Assembly (NCBI RefSeq): GCF_026642255.1
Contig: NZ_CP113264.1
Span: forward strand, 1,364,001-1,428,000
From: Streptomonospora nanhaiensis
GTDB lineage: Bacteria > Actinomycetota > Actinomycetes > Streptosporangiales > Streptosporangiaceae
Length of the DNA stretch: 64,000 nt
Reading direction: 5' to 3'
Made by a program: the position numbers and the translations under genes. Of the stretch, positions 18,286-25,976 are shown piece by piece (within the stretch, counting starts at the first letter, position 1; every line of letters starts with the position of its first letter). Under the pieces are notes generated by a model. That model was not told the DNA's origin, searched no databases, and was given only the letters and a program-made list of their open reading frames with translations.

Positions 18286-19620
18286 ATGAGCTCTGTCCCC
18301 ATCGCCGCCGAGCAGGATCCGGGCACGACCGTGACGCTGCTGGAGCCCGACGGCGGTTCCGGCCTGGTGCGCCGCACGGTCCTGCCCGGCGGCCTGCGCG
18401 TGGTCACCGAGAACATCCCGGGTGGCCGGTCCGCGGCGTTCGGGATCTCGGCCACCACCGGCTCCCGCGACGAGGACTCCGCGCACGCGGGGTCGGCGCA
18501 CTTCCTGGAGCACCTGCTGTTCAAGGGGACGCGGACCCGGTCGGCGCTGGAGATCTCCGCGCTGCTGGACGGTGTGGGCGCCGACCACAACGCCTACACC
18601 ACGAAGGAGCACACCTGCTACTACGCCAAGGTGCTGGACCGCGACCTTCCGCTGGCCATCGACGTCGTCGGTGACATGGTCGCGAACTCGGTGCTGGACG
18701 AGGGGGAGGTGGAGACGGAGCGGGGCGTGATCCTGGAGGAGATCGCCATGTACGAGGACGAGCCCGCCGACCTGGTGGACGACGTCTTCGCGGCGCACTT
18801 CTACGGGGACACCCCGCTGGGCCGCCCGATCCTGGGCACCACCGACACCATCCGCGCCCTGCCCCGGGACCGGATCGCCGAGCAGTACCGGGACGTGTAC
18901 GTGCCCGGGGAGCTGATCGTGACGGCGGCCGGGAGCCTGGACCACGACCAGGTGGTGGAGCAGGTCCGGGCGATGTTCGCCGACCAGCTGGCCGCGGCGG
19001 GCGACGCCCGCCCCGCCCGCCCGCGTGCGGGGGCCGGTCCGGTCGCCACGAACGGCGGCACCGTGGTGCAGCCGCGCGACACCGAGCAGGCGCACATCAT
19101 CCTGGGTTCGGAGGGCATCACCCGGACCGACCCGCGCTGGCACGCGCTGCGGCTGCTCAGCGCCGCCCTGGGCGGCGGCATGTCGTCCCGCCTGTTCCAG
19201 GAGGTGCGGGAGAAGCGCGGCCTGGCGTACTCGGTGCACGCGTACCAGACCGGCTACGCCGACACCGGCATGTTCCAGATCTACGCGGGCTGCCTGCCGG
19301 AGAAGGCCGACGAGGTCATCGGCGTGTGCCGCGACGAGCTGGAGAAGGTGGCGGCCTCGGGGATCACCGCCGAGGAGCTGACCCGGGCCAAGGGCCAGAT
19401 CCAGGGCTCCCTGGTCCTCGGCAGCGAGGGCACCAACGCGCGGATGGGGCGGCTGCTCTCGCACGAGCTCAACAAGCCGCGCCACTACTCGATCGACGAG
19501 GACCTGGCGCTGTTCGACGCGGTGTCCGGCACGGACGTGGCCGAGGTGGCGGCCGAGCTGCTGTCGCGGCCGCGGGCCCTCGCCGTGATCGGCCCGTACG
19601 AGGCGGACCGGGTCTTCTAG
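18286..19620 (+). CDS. M16 family zinc peptidase
   Basis: A 444-residue protein of the mitochondrial-processing-peptidase/pitrilysin family. The inverted zinc motif HxxEH is HFLEH at residues 72-76, and the distal Glu lies in TERGVILEEIAMYEDEP about 75 residues on. The C-terminal half carries the substrate-binding REKRGLAYSV motif (the R/Y pair of M16B enzymes). Start ATG 18286 has AAGAAGG upstream; ATG 18259 is in frame but less well placed. It is the usual neighbour of pnp. It probably degrades peptides in the cytoplasm, substrate unknown. Confidence 0.93.
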   Translation: MSSVPIAAEQDPGTTVTLLEPDGGSGLVRRTVLPGGLRVVTENIPGGRSAAFGISATTGSRDEDSAHAGSAHFLEHLLFKGTRTRSALEISALLDGVGADHNAYTTKEHTCYYAKVLDRDLPLAIDVVGDMVANSVLDEGEVETERGVILEEIAMYEDEPADLVDDVFAAHFYGDTPLGRPILGTTDTIRALPRDRIAEQYRDVYVPGELIVTAAGSLDHDQVVEQVRAMFADQLAAAGDARPARPRAGAGPVATNGGTVVQPRDTEQAHIILGSEGITRTDPRWHALRLLSAALGGGMSSRLFQEVREKRGLAYSVHAYQTGYADTGMFQIYAGCLPEKADEVIGVCRDELEKVAASGITAEELTRAKGQIQGSLVLGSEGTNARMGRLLSHELNKPRHYSIDEDLALFDAVSGTDVAEVAAELLSRPRALAVIGPYEADRVF

Positions 19621-19636
19621 GGAGCGCCCCGTCCCC

Positions 19637-19676
19637 CGCCCCCCGCCCCCCGTCCGCGGACGGGGGGCGGGGGGCG
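19637..19676. terminator. Perfect 40-bp palindrome between convergent genes
   Basis: The 40 bases 19637-19676 form a perfect inverted repeat with 20-bp arms and no loop (centre CGTCCGCGGACG, flanked by C5 and G5 runs). It fills most of the 60-bp gap between the M16 peptidase and the DyP peroxidase, so it can stop transcripts from both sides. Confidence 0.75.
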
Positions 19677-19680
19677 CCGG

Positions 19681-20910
19681 TCAGCCCTCCAGCAGGGACT
19701 GCCCCACGTATCCCCCCTCCTCGCAGCCGGGCGGGACGGCGAACACGGCCGAGCCCACAGCGGTCACCCACTCGTTGAGCAGGTCGAGTTCGTCCAGGCT
19801 CCGCTGGATGGGCACGAACTGGCGCACGGGATCGGCCTGGAACGCCGCGAACAGCAGACCGGCCTCCTCCCCGCCCGTTCCGCGCATGTCGTAGTTGTAG
19901 GCGCGGCGGAAGATCCGCTCCTCCGGGTCGCCGGTGACCGCCCTGCGCACGTGGGCGAACGCCGGGACGACCGTCAGCCCGGTGGCGTCGACGGCCGCCA
20001 GGTCCACCTCGTCGTGCTCGGACGCGCCCGTCAGGGGCGCGCCGCTGTCCAGCCGGCGGCCGATGACGGCCTCGCGGGCCGGCCGGTCCAGTTCGTCCCA
20101 CGTGTCCAGGTGGGTGGCGATACGCCGGATCACCAGCCCCGTGCCGCCCTCCAGCCATGCCGGTCCGCCGCCGCCCCACACCAGGTGCTCGAAGTCCGCC
20201 GTCCCCGGTTCGGGGTTGACGGTGCCGTCGACCTGGCCCATCAGGTTGCGCATGGTCGTGCCGTCGGGCTGGGACCCGTGGGCCCGGCGGAACCCGCTCT
20301 GGGTCCACCGGGGCCGGGTGAAGGCCCGCGCGTCCTTGAGGAGCATCCGCACCGCGTGCGAGACCGTGAGGGGATCGTCCGCGCACACCTGTACCAGCAG
20401 GTCCGCCTCGCCCCACGCCGCGTCGAGCCGGTCGTGGCCGAACTCCGGCAGCGGTTCCAGCCAGTCCGGCACGGCGCCGGGGTCCACGCGTTCGACCAGG
20501 CCCCGTCCGAACCCGAACGTGGTGGTGAGCCGGGCCGGGACCTCCGCCAGCTCGGGCTCGGTGTCGGCCAGGGCGGGCTCGCCCCGGGCCAGGCGGGCGG
20601 CGTCGTCGCTGAGCAGCCGCATGAGCCGCCGGACCCCCTCCACGTCGACCTCCGGACCCAGGTCCAGCGCCACGAACGTGCCGTGCGCCTGGGGCGGGGT
20701 CTCCACCCCCGCCTGGTGGGGGCCGTGGAAGGGCACGGTCCTGGAGCCGTGGAGCGGGGGGTCCGCGGCCGGGTCGGGGCCGCCCTCCGACCGGCCGGCC
20801 CACGTGGCGGCCGCGGCTCCGGCGATCCCCGCCGCGCCGAGGCCCGCCGCCCCGCCCAGGATCAGGCGGCGGCGGCTCAGCGGCCCCGCGCCCGCACCGC
20901 GTTCCGGCAT
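19681..20910 (-). CDS. DyP-type heme peroxidase (EfeB-like), Tat-exported
   Basis: A 409-residue heme peroxidase. The N-terminus LSRRRLILGGAAGLGAAGIAG is a twin-arginine signal, so the folded protein should be exported with its heme. The family GxxDG motif is GQVDGT (225-230) with catalytic Asp228. Proximal His is probably H320 in PAFAHVRRA, and the following RIFRRAYNYDM supplies the distal Arg region. Its ATG shares one base with the stop of the upstream PCu(A)C gene, so the two are coupled. The pairing with a copper chaperone recalls iron/copper-linked peroxidase loci in actinomycetes. Confidence 0.93.
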   Translation of the reverse strand: MPERGAGAGPLSRRRLILGGAAGLGAAGIAGAAAATWAGRSEGGPDPAADPPLHGSRTVPFHGPHQAGVETPPQAHGTFVALDLGPEVDVEGVRRLMRLLSDDAARLARGEPALADTEPELAEVPARLTTTFGFGRGLVERVDPGAVPDWLEPLPEFGHDRLDAAWGEADLLVQVCADDPLTVSHAVRMLLKDARAFTRPRWTQSGFRRAHGSQPDGTTMRNLMGQVDGTVNPEPGTADFEHLVWGGGGPAWLEGGTGLVIRRIATHLDTWDELDRPAREAVIGRRLDSGAPLTGASEHDEVDLAAVDATGLTVVPAFAHVRRAVTGDPEERIFRRAYNYDMRGTGGEEAGLLFAAFQADPVRQFVPIQRSLDELDLLNEWVTAVGSAVFAVPPGCEEGGYVGQSLLEG

Positions 20911-21464
20911 CAGTGGCCCCCGTCCCCGTGACCGCCGCCCTCGTACTCCTCGTTCGCCCCGGCGTACTCCTTCACGGGCGCGGTGAACTCGGCGGTGGAG
21001 CCGTCGGAGAACTCCACGGTCACGGTGGTCTCGTCGCCCGGCTCCAGGTCACGGGTGAGGTCCATGAGCATGATGTGGTCGGCGCCGGGCTCCAGGGGGA
21101 GACCGCCCCCGGCGGGGACGACGAACCCGCCGTCCTTCTCGCGCATGGTGGAGTCCGCGCCCTCGGTGACGACCTCGTGCAGTTCGACGGTGTCGGCGGC
21201 GTCGTGGGAGGCGGAGACGATGGTGACCTCCGCGTCCGAGCCGTTGGTGATCTCACCGAAGACGGCGGTCATGCCGTCGTCGGCGGTGGCGGCCTTGACC
21301 CAGGGGTCGGTGACCCCGAAGGAGTCGGCGGCGGTGGCGGCGGCCGTGGAGGGGGCGTCCTCGTCGGCGGCGCCGGTGGCGTCGGGAGAGGCCGCGGGAC
21401 CTCCGCAGGCGGTCAGGGAGAGGGCGAGGAGGGCGGTGGCGGCCCACGTACGGGTCGGGTTCAC
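20910..21464 (-). CDS. PCu(A)C copper chaperone lipoprotein
   Basis: A 184-residue secreted copper-binding protein. The N-terminal WAATALLALSLTACGG is a signal peptide with a TAC lipobox Cys, followed by an Ala/Thr-rich linker. The PCu(A)C core starts at TDPWVKAA and contains VELHEVV, a Met at STMREKDGG and HIMLMDL, matching the H(M)-x-M/H-x-M ligand set that binds Cu(I). The tail GGGHGDGGH is His-rich and may add metal binding. GTG 21464 is preferred for its GGAG site and because upstream codons do not look like a signal peptide. It probably loads copper into cytochrome oxidase or detoxifies it. Confidence 0.9.
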   Translation of the reverse strand: MNPTRTWAATALLALSLTACGGPAASPDATGAADEDAPSTAAATAADSFGVTDPWVKAATADDGMTAVFGEITNGSDAEVTIVSASHDAADTVELHEVVTEGADSTMREKDGGFVVPAGGGLPLEPGADHIMLMDLTRDLEPGDETTVTVEFSDGSTAEFTAPVKEYAGANEEYEGGGHGDGGH

Positions 21465-21660
21465 GGGTGTTCGCTCCAGGTTCCGGGCCGCGCTCCCGCG
21501 GCCGTCCACCCCTGGTGTCGGATCCGCGGGCCGTTCGGTTCCCGGAGTCTGCGCGTTCCCCGCCGCCCGTCCGGCGCCCGGGCCCGCAGGGAAGGGCGGC
21601 CGGCCGCGGACGCCGCCTGCGGTTCCCCGCCGTGCCGCCTCCCGTAGGGGCGGCCGGCGC

Positions 21661-21690
21661 GGTCCCGCCCCGCCACGGCGGGGCAGGACC
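21661..21690 (-). terminator. Hairpin downstream of hsp20
   Basis: GGTCC-C-GCCCCGCC and GGCGGGGC-A-GGACC pair across two bases with one internal mismatch. It lies about 60 bp beyond the hsp20 stop on the minus strand and probably ends that transcript. The rest of 21465-21750 shows no gene. Confidence 0.5.
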
Positions 21691-21750
21691 GGCGGGCGGA
21701 GCCGCGGGAGCCCGTCGGACGCGGGCCCGGAAAGAGCCGCGGACGCCGCC

Positions 21751-22224
21751 TCAGGGGCGCTTCGGCGCCCTCTTGCGCACCGTGATGCGCTTGGGGCCCC
21801 GGGCGTTCGCCCCGCCGCGCACCGTGATCTCCAGCAGGCCCTCGGCGTAGGAGGCCTCGATGTCCTCCTCCTTGACGCCCTCCGGCAGGCTGATCCTCCT
21901 GCGGAACGTGCCCATGAAGCGCTCGGACGTGTAGTAGACGACGTCGTCCTCGTCGCGGTGGCGCTCCCCGCTGATGCTGAGGATGCCGTCGTTGAAGCTC
22001 ACCGACACGCCCTCCTCGTGCACCCCGGCGATCTCGCACCGGAGCACGAGGTCGTTCCCCCGGGCCAGGATGTCGGTCGGGGGACTCCACGCGTCCGAGT
22101 AGCCGCGCTCCTTGTCGCCCGCCTGCCCGCTCTCCAGCGAGGACATGCTGTCGGAGATCCGGTTCATCTCGCTGATCATGTCCACCACGCCGTGGAACGG
22201 GTTGTTGAACTTTCGGGGAGCCAC
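21751..22224 (-). CDS. Small heat-shock protein, Hsp20 family
   Basis: A 157-residue alpha-crystallin-type holdase chaperone. A ~45-residue N-terminal arm is followed by the crystallin domain from PPTDILARGNDLVLRCEIAGV through GILSISGERHRDEDDVVYYTSERFMGTFRRRISLPEGV to GLLEITV; a short basic tail ends KRAPKRP, without a clear I-x-I motif. Start GTG 22224 follows AGGAGG. It begins 33 bp after the BCCT transporter stop on the same strand, so the two are probably cotranscribed, which links protein protection to osmotic or salt stress. Confidence 0.93.
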   Translation of the reverse strand: MAPRKFNNPFHGVVDMISEMNRISDSMSSLESGQAGDKERGYSDAWSPPTDILARGNDLVLRCEIAGVHEEGVSVSFNDGILSISGERHRDEDDVVYYTSERFMGTFRRRISLPEGVKEEDIEASYAEGLLEITVRGGANARGPKRITVRKRAPKRP

Positions 22225-22257
22225 AGGGGCCTCCTCTCTTCGCTTGCGGTGAGGGGG

Positions 22258-23868
22258 TCAGTCGGGGCGGGCGGGGCTCTGGGAGCCCCGGTCCTCCGCC
22301 CGGGACTGTTTCGGAGCCCCCGGTTTCGGTTCGGAGGCCAGCCCCTTGACCAGGCCCCAGACCATGAACAGCAGGATGACCGCGAAGGGCAGCCCCGTCA
22401 CGACCGAGGCCGCCTGGAGGGCGGACAGGGCGTTGGTGCCGCCCAGGACCAGCAGGATCAGCGTGACCGCGCCCTCGCTGATGGCCCAGAAGGCGCGCTG
22501 GGCCTTGACCGGGTGCAGGTCTCCGCCGCTGGTGAGGGTGTCCACGACCAGCGATCCCGAGTCGGACGAGGTGATGAAGAAGACCGCCACCACGAGGATC
22601 AGGAGGACGGAGACGACCAGCCCGACGGTCTCCCCCATGGGCAGCAGGTCCATCAGGCGGAAGGCCCGGTCCTCCTCCGCGAGTTCGTTGAGCCCGCCGT
22701 CGCCGAACAGTTCGTAGTAGAGCCCGGACCCGCCGAACACGCCGAACCACAGGATGGACACGAGGACGGGGGCGAACAGCGCGCCCAGGACGAACTCGCG
22801 GATGGTGCGCCCGTAGGAGATGCGCGCGAGGAAGATGCCGACGAAGGGGGCCCAGGAGATCCACCACCCCCAGTAGAAGATGGGCCAGGTCGTCGTCCAG
22901 GACGCCGCCTGCTCGTCCACGAGGGGGCTGGGGAAGGACAGGCTCCAGGGGACGAGGTTGCCGAGGTACTCCCCGGCCCCGGTGGTCGTGATGCTGATGA
23001 TCCACAACTTCGGCCCGAACAGGAAGACGATCACCAGCAGCGCGAACGCGAGCCACAGGTTGATGACGGAGAGCCTGCGGATGCCCTTGTCGATGCCGGA
23101 GAGCACGCTCAGCAGGGCGATGCCCGTGATCACGACGATGATCACCGACTGGACCAGGGAGTTCGAGGGGATGCCGAAGACGTGGTTGAGGCCGCCGTTG
23201 ATCTGGAGGGTGCCCAGGCCCAGGGAGGTGGCCAGTCCGAAGATCGTGCCGAACACGGCCAGGATGTCCACGAGGTTGCCGGGCCAGCCGAAGGCCCTGT
23301 CCCCCAGGAGGGGGTACAGGGCGGACGCGGGGCGCAGCGGCAGGCCCTTGCGGAAGGCGAAGTAGCCGAGGGAGAGGCCGAGGGCGATGTAGATCGCCCA
23401 CGGGTGGAAGCTCCAGTGGAAGTAGCTGAGGGCGAGTGCCTCGCCCGCGGCCTCCGGGGGCGGGGGGCTCCCCTCCGGGGTGACGAACTCCGCGTCACGG
23501 GGCGAGTGCAGGTGGTGGATGGGCTCGGAGACCCCCCAGAACACCAGGCCGATGCCCATGCCGGTGGTGAAGAGCATGGCGAACCACGCCAGGGTGTTGA
23601 ACTCGGGCCGGGAGTCGTCGGGGCCGAGCCGGACGGAGCCGAACCGGCTCAGCATGAGGACGATCGCGATGCCGAGGAAGAGCGACGTCGCGAGGACGTA
23701 GATCCAGCCGAGCTTCTCGCCGATCCAGTCGCGCGTGGCCGTCGCCGCTGACAGGAGGGGGTCGGTGGCCACGATGCCCGCGACGACGAAGGCGATGATG
23801 ACGAGGCCGGACACACCGAAGACGGTGGGGTTGGTGTGTTGTCGGATGTACTGGCGTAGGGATGAGAT
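22258..23868 (-). CDS. BCCT family betaine/choline/carnitine transporter
   Basis: A 12-helix sodium- or proton-coupled importer of compatible solutes. Signature segments are GMGIGLVFWGVSEP in TM3 and FYWGWWISWAPFVGIFLARIS, the Trp-rich TM8 motif. The first canonical start in frame is GTG 23814, but the family's N-terminal block (HTNPTVFGVSGL) begins 18 codons earlier, after an ideal ribosome site (AAGGAG, reverse complement at 23875-23880). The only codon at the right distance is ATC at 23868, and the second BCCT protein in this window starts at the aligned residue. I therefore give 23868 (536 residues); 23814 is the conservative alternative. It lies between a MarR gene and hsp20. Confidence 0.9.
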   Translation of the reverse strand: MSSLRQYIRQHTNPTVFGVSGLVIIAFVVAGIVATDPLLSAATATRDWIGEKLGWIYVLATSLFLGIAIVLMLSRFGSVRLGPDDSRPEFNTLAWFAMLFTTGMGIGLVFWGVSEPIHHLHSPRDAEFVTPEGSPPPPEAAGEALALSYFHWSFHPWAIYIALGLSLGYFAFRKGLPLRPASALYPLLGDRAFGWPGNLVDILAVFGTIFGLATSLGLGTLQINGGLNHVFGIPSNSLVQSVIIVVITGIALLSVLSGIDKGIRRLSVINLWLAFALLVIVFLFGPKLWIISITTTGAGEYLGNLVPWSLSFPSPLVDEQAASWTTTWPIFYWGWWISWAPFVGIFLARISYGRTIREFVLGALFAPVLVSILWFGVFGGSGLYYELFGDGGLNELAEEDRAFRLMDLLPMGETVGLVVSVLLILVVAVFFITSSDSGSLVVDTLTSGGDLHPVKAQRAFWAISEGAVTLILLVLGGTNALSALQAASVVTGLPFAVILLFMVWGLVKGLASEPKPGAPKQSRAEDRGSQSPARPD

Positions 23869-24145
23869 GGGTGGCTCCTTCCCGGCCCCGGTGGGACGGG
23901 TGCGCCGTTGACTGGCCGGTCTCTGCAGCTCCTCCGGCCACGGACGTGTTTCCGTGGGATGGTAGGGGCGGAGCGCACCGGCGCAAAGGAACCGCGTGAA
24001 CGCGGAGTGTTGGTGTTTTGAGCGTCATCGCGCATGGTGAGGTGATATGTCACCCCATGTCATCCTGCGGTGCTCGGGGAGGCTTCCGGGGCACCGGGGT
24101 CCACGACATCCTCGGCATGTCGTGTGCGGTGCCCGGGGGAGGCGG

Positions 24146-24661
24146 CTACCCGCGGCTCTCGGTGAGGTCGTCCAGGGTGGTGCCCACGCGGTCCAGCCAG
24201 CCCGTGATCACGGTCAGCTCCTCCAGCGTGTAGTCGGCGTGCAGGTCGGTCATCGCGGCGCGCATGCCGGGGGCGGTGGAGGCGGCCAGGCGCTCGGCTC
24301 CCGCGGTCAGCCGGACGGCGACCTTGCGTCGGTCCCGCGGATGGCGGGTGCGCTCCACGAGCCCGTGCGCCTCCAGCCGGTCGACGACCCCGGTCACCGA
24401 GCCGGTGGACAGGCAGAGGCTCTCGGCGATCTCGCCGGGGGTCATGGAACCGCTGACCCGCAGCAGCGTGTAGCACTGGAAGTCCGTGGGGTTCATGCCC
24501 GAGCTGTCCGCCATGCGGTGCAGCAGGCGGATCAGCCGCACGGCGAGTCGCTGCCCGTCGCTCTGGAGGGACTCGTAGAGTTCACCTCGCGACCGGCTCT
24601 CGGCATCCCCGTCGCGGGCGTCCAGGAGCCCGTCGGAGTGTGCGGCCGGAACGGCGTCCAT
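24146..24661 (-). CDS. MarR family transcriptional regulator
   Basis: A 171-residue winged-helix regulator. The recognition region MTPGEIAESLCLSTGSVTGVVDRLEAHGLVERTRHPRDRRKVAVRLT is a full MarR DNA-binding domain with the wing motif DRRKV. The flanking helices form the dimer interface. It is divergent from the carotenoid operon and upstream of the BCCT-hsp20 pair, and a 17-bp dyad lies just before its start, so autorepression is likely. Whether it also controls crtE or the BCCT gene is open. Ligand unknown. Confidence 0.92.
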   Translation of the reverse strand: MDAVPAAHSDGLLDARDGDAESRSRGELYESLQSDGQRLAVRLIRLLHRMADSSGMNPTDFQCYTLLRVSGSMTPGEIAESLCLSTGSVTGVVDRLEAHGLVERTRHPRDRRKVAVRLTAGAERLAASTAPGMRAAMTDLHADYTLEELTVITGWLDRVGTTLDDLTESRG

Positions 24662-24683
24662 GGTCTCTCTCTCGCGCTGGCGT

Positions 24684-24700
24684 GATCGGTTCGTCCGATC
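24684..24700. promoter_or_regulatory. Dyad operator before marR
   Basis: GATCGG-TTCGT-CCGATC is a perfect 6-bp inverted repeat with a 5-base spacer, 23 bp upstream of the MarR start codon. A candidate minus-strand -10, TAGACT (24715-24710), lies directly before it. A dimeric MarR protein bound here would overlap the transcript start and repress its own gene. Confidence 0.5.
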
Positions 24701-24773
24701 TCCCCTGTGAGTCTACGGGGCGCGGTGCCGGGGCCCTCCCGGTCGGCGGCCGTGTTCCCGGGGGCGGACATGG

Positions 24774-25976
24774 TTGGGACGCCGCACTTCGGGAAGTGTT
24801 TCGTTTAACAAGATTCACAGAATACGAGTCATTTCGGGAAGTCCGGAGGCACGACCCCGGGAGGAAGCCGTCAATCCGCTCCTGAACACCCACAGAGAAG
24901 GCCACGACGCCGCGGTCGGGGGACACCGCGCGGCGCTGGAGGACGCCCTGCGCCGCTACCTCCACCGGCGGCTCCGCGAGTCGGAGGGCATCGACGCGGG
25001 GTTCGGCCGCGACCTGGCGGGCGAGACCGTCCGCTTCACCCTCGCAGGGGGCAAGCGGATGCGGTCCCTGCTGGCCTGGTGGGGGTGGACGGCCGGCGGC
25101 GGGAACCCCGGCGGGGAGCGGGCCCGCTCCGCCCTCCAGGCCTGCGGGGCCCTGGAGCTCATCCAGACCTGCGCCCTCGTCCACGACGACGTGATGGACG
25201 GGTCGCCGACCCGCCGGGGCCGGCCCTCGGTCCACGCCCGCCACATGGCGGAGCACGAGGAGAACGGGCACAGCGGAGAGCCCCGGCGGTACGGCGAGGC
25301 GCTCGCCGTCCTGGTGGGGGACCTGGCGCTGGTCTGGGCCGACGACATGTTCGAGGAGGCGCTGGACGGCCTGTCCCGGCCGCGCGGGGCACGGGCGGTC
25401 TGGCGGGGCCTGCGCACCGAGATCATGGCGGGCCAGTTCCTCGACGTCCGCGCCCAGGCCGGACGCGACCGCTCCGAGGGGACCGCGCTGCGCGTGAACC
25501 TGCTCAAGACGGCGTCCTACAGCGTCGAGCGCCCCCTCCACCTCGGCGCGGCCATGGCCGGGGCGGACGGGGCCACGGTGGACGCCCTGCGCGGCTACGG
25601 ACGGGACGTCGGAACCGCCTTCCAGCTCAGGGACGACCTCCTGGGCGTCTACGGCGACACCGCCCGGACGGGCAAACCCGTGGGCGAGGACATCAGCGAG
25701 GGCAAGTGCACGCTCCTCCTCGCGGCCGGCGTGCGGCTGGCCGGGGAGCGGGGGGACGCAGCCGCGAGCGACCTGCTCTCCCGTGTCGGAGCCGGAGCCG
25801 ACCCCGCCGAGGTCGCCGACGCCCTGGATCGGCTCGGCGCCCGCGACCTGGTGCGGGGCCGGTGCCGGGAGCTGGCGGCACGGGGGGTCGGCAGGCTGGA
25901 CGGGCTCGACCTGGACCCCGCCGTCCTGGAGGGCCTGCGCGGACTCGCCGCCCGGACCGGGACGGACCCGGTATGA
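24774..25976 (+). CDS. crtE: Geranylgeranyl diphosphate synthase (polyprenyl synthetase)
   Basis: Makes the C20 precursor of carotenoids from isoprene diphosphates. Both Asp-rich motifs are intact: DDVMD at 138-142 counted from 24774, and QLRDDLLGVYGD later, with GGKRMRSLL between the first helices. The only canonical in-frame start is TTG 24774, but that lies inside what looks like the promoter/operator region and its first ~33 residues show no family similarity. A good ribosome site (GGGAGGAAG, 24859-24867) points to a start near 24870-24882, where only GTC and CTG codons exist. The stop overlaps the crtI start (ATGA). Confidence 0.9.
   Translation: MGRRTSGSVSFNKIHRIRVISGSPEARPREEAVNPLLNTHREGHDAAVGGHRAALEDALRRYLHRRLRESEGIDAGFGRDLAGETVRFTLAGGKRMRSLLAWWGWTAGGGNPGGERARSALQACGALELIQTCALVHDDVMDGSPTRRGRPSVHARHMAEHEENGHSGEPRRYGEALAVLVGDLALVWADDMFEEALDGLSRPRGARAVWRGLRTEIMAGQFLDVRAQAGRDRSEGTALRVNLLKTASYSVERPLHLGAAMAGADGATVDALRGYGRDVGTAFQLRDDLLGVYGDTARTGKPVGEDISEGKCTLLLAAGVRLAGERGDAAASDLLSRVGAGADPAEVADALDRLGARDLVRGRCRELAARGVGRLDGLDLDPAVLEGLRGLAARTGTDPV
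24785..24842 (+). promoter_or_regulatory. crtE promoter flanked by two TTCGGGAAGT copies
   Basis: CACTTC-GG-GAAGTG (24785-24798) is a perfect dyad, and its core TTCGGGAAGT recurs at 24833-24842, 45 bp away. Between them lies unusually AT-rich sequence with TTTAAC (24804-24809) and CGAGTC (24825-24830), spaced like an ECF-sigma promoter. These are candidate operators for LitR, MarR or another factor. Confidence 0.5.

Noticed and set aside
20983..23751. Long plus-strand frame opposite PCu(A)C, hsp20 and BCCT
   Set aside because: Shadow frame; the minus-strand genes carry clear family motifs.
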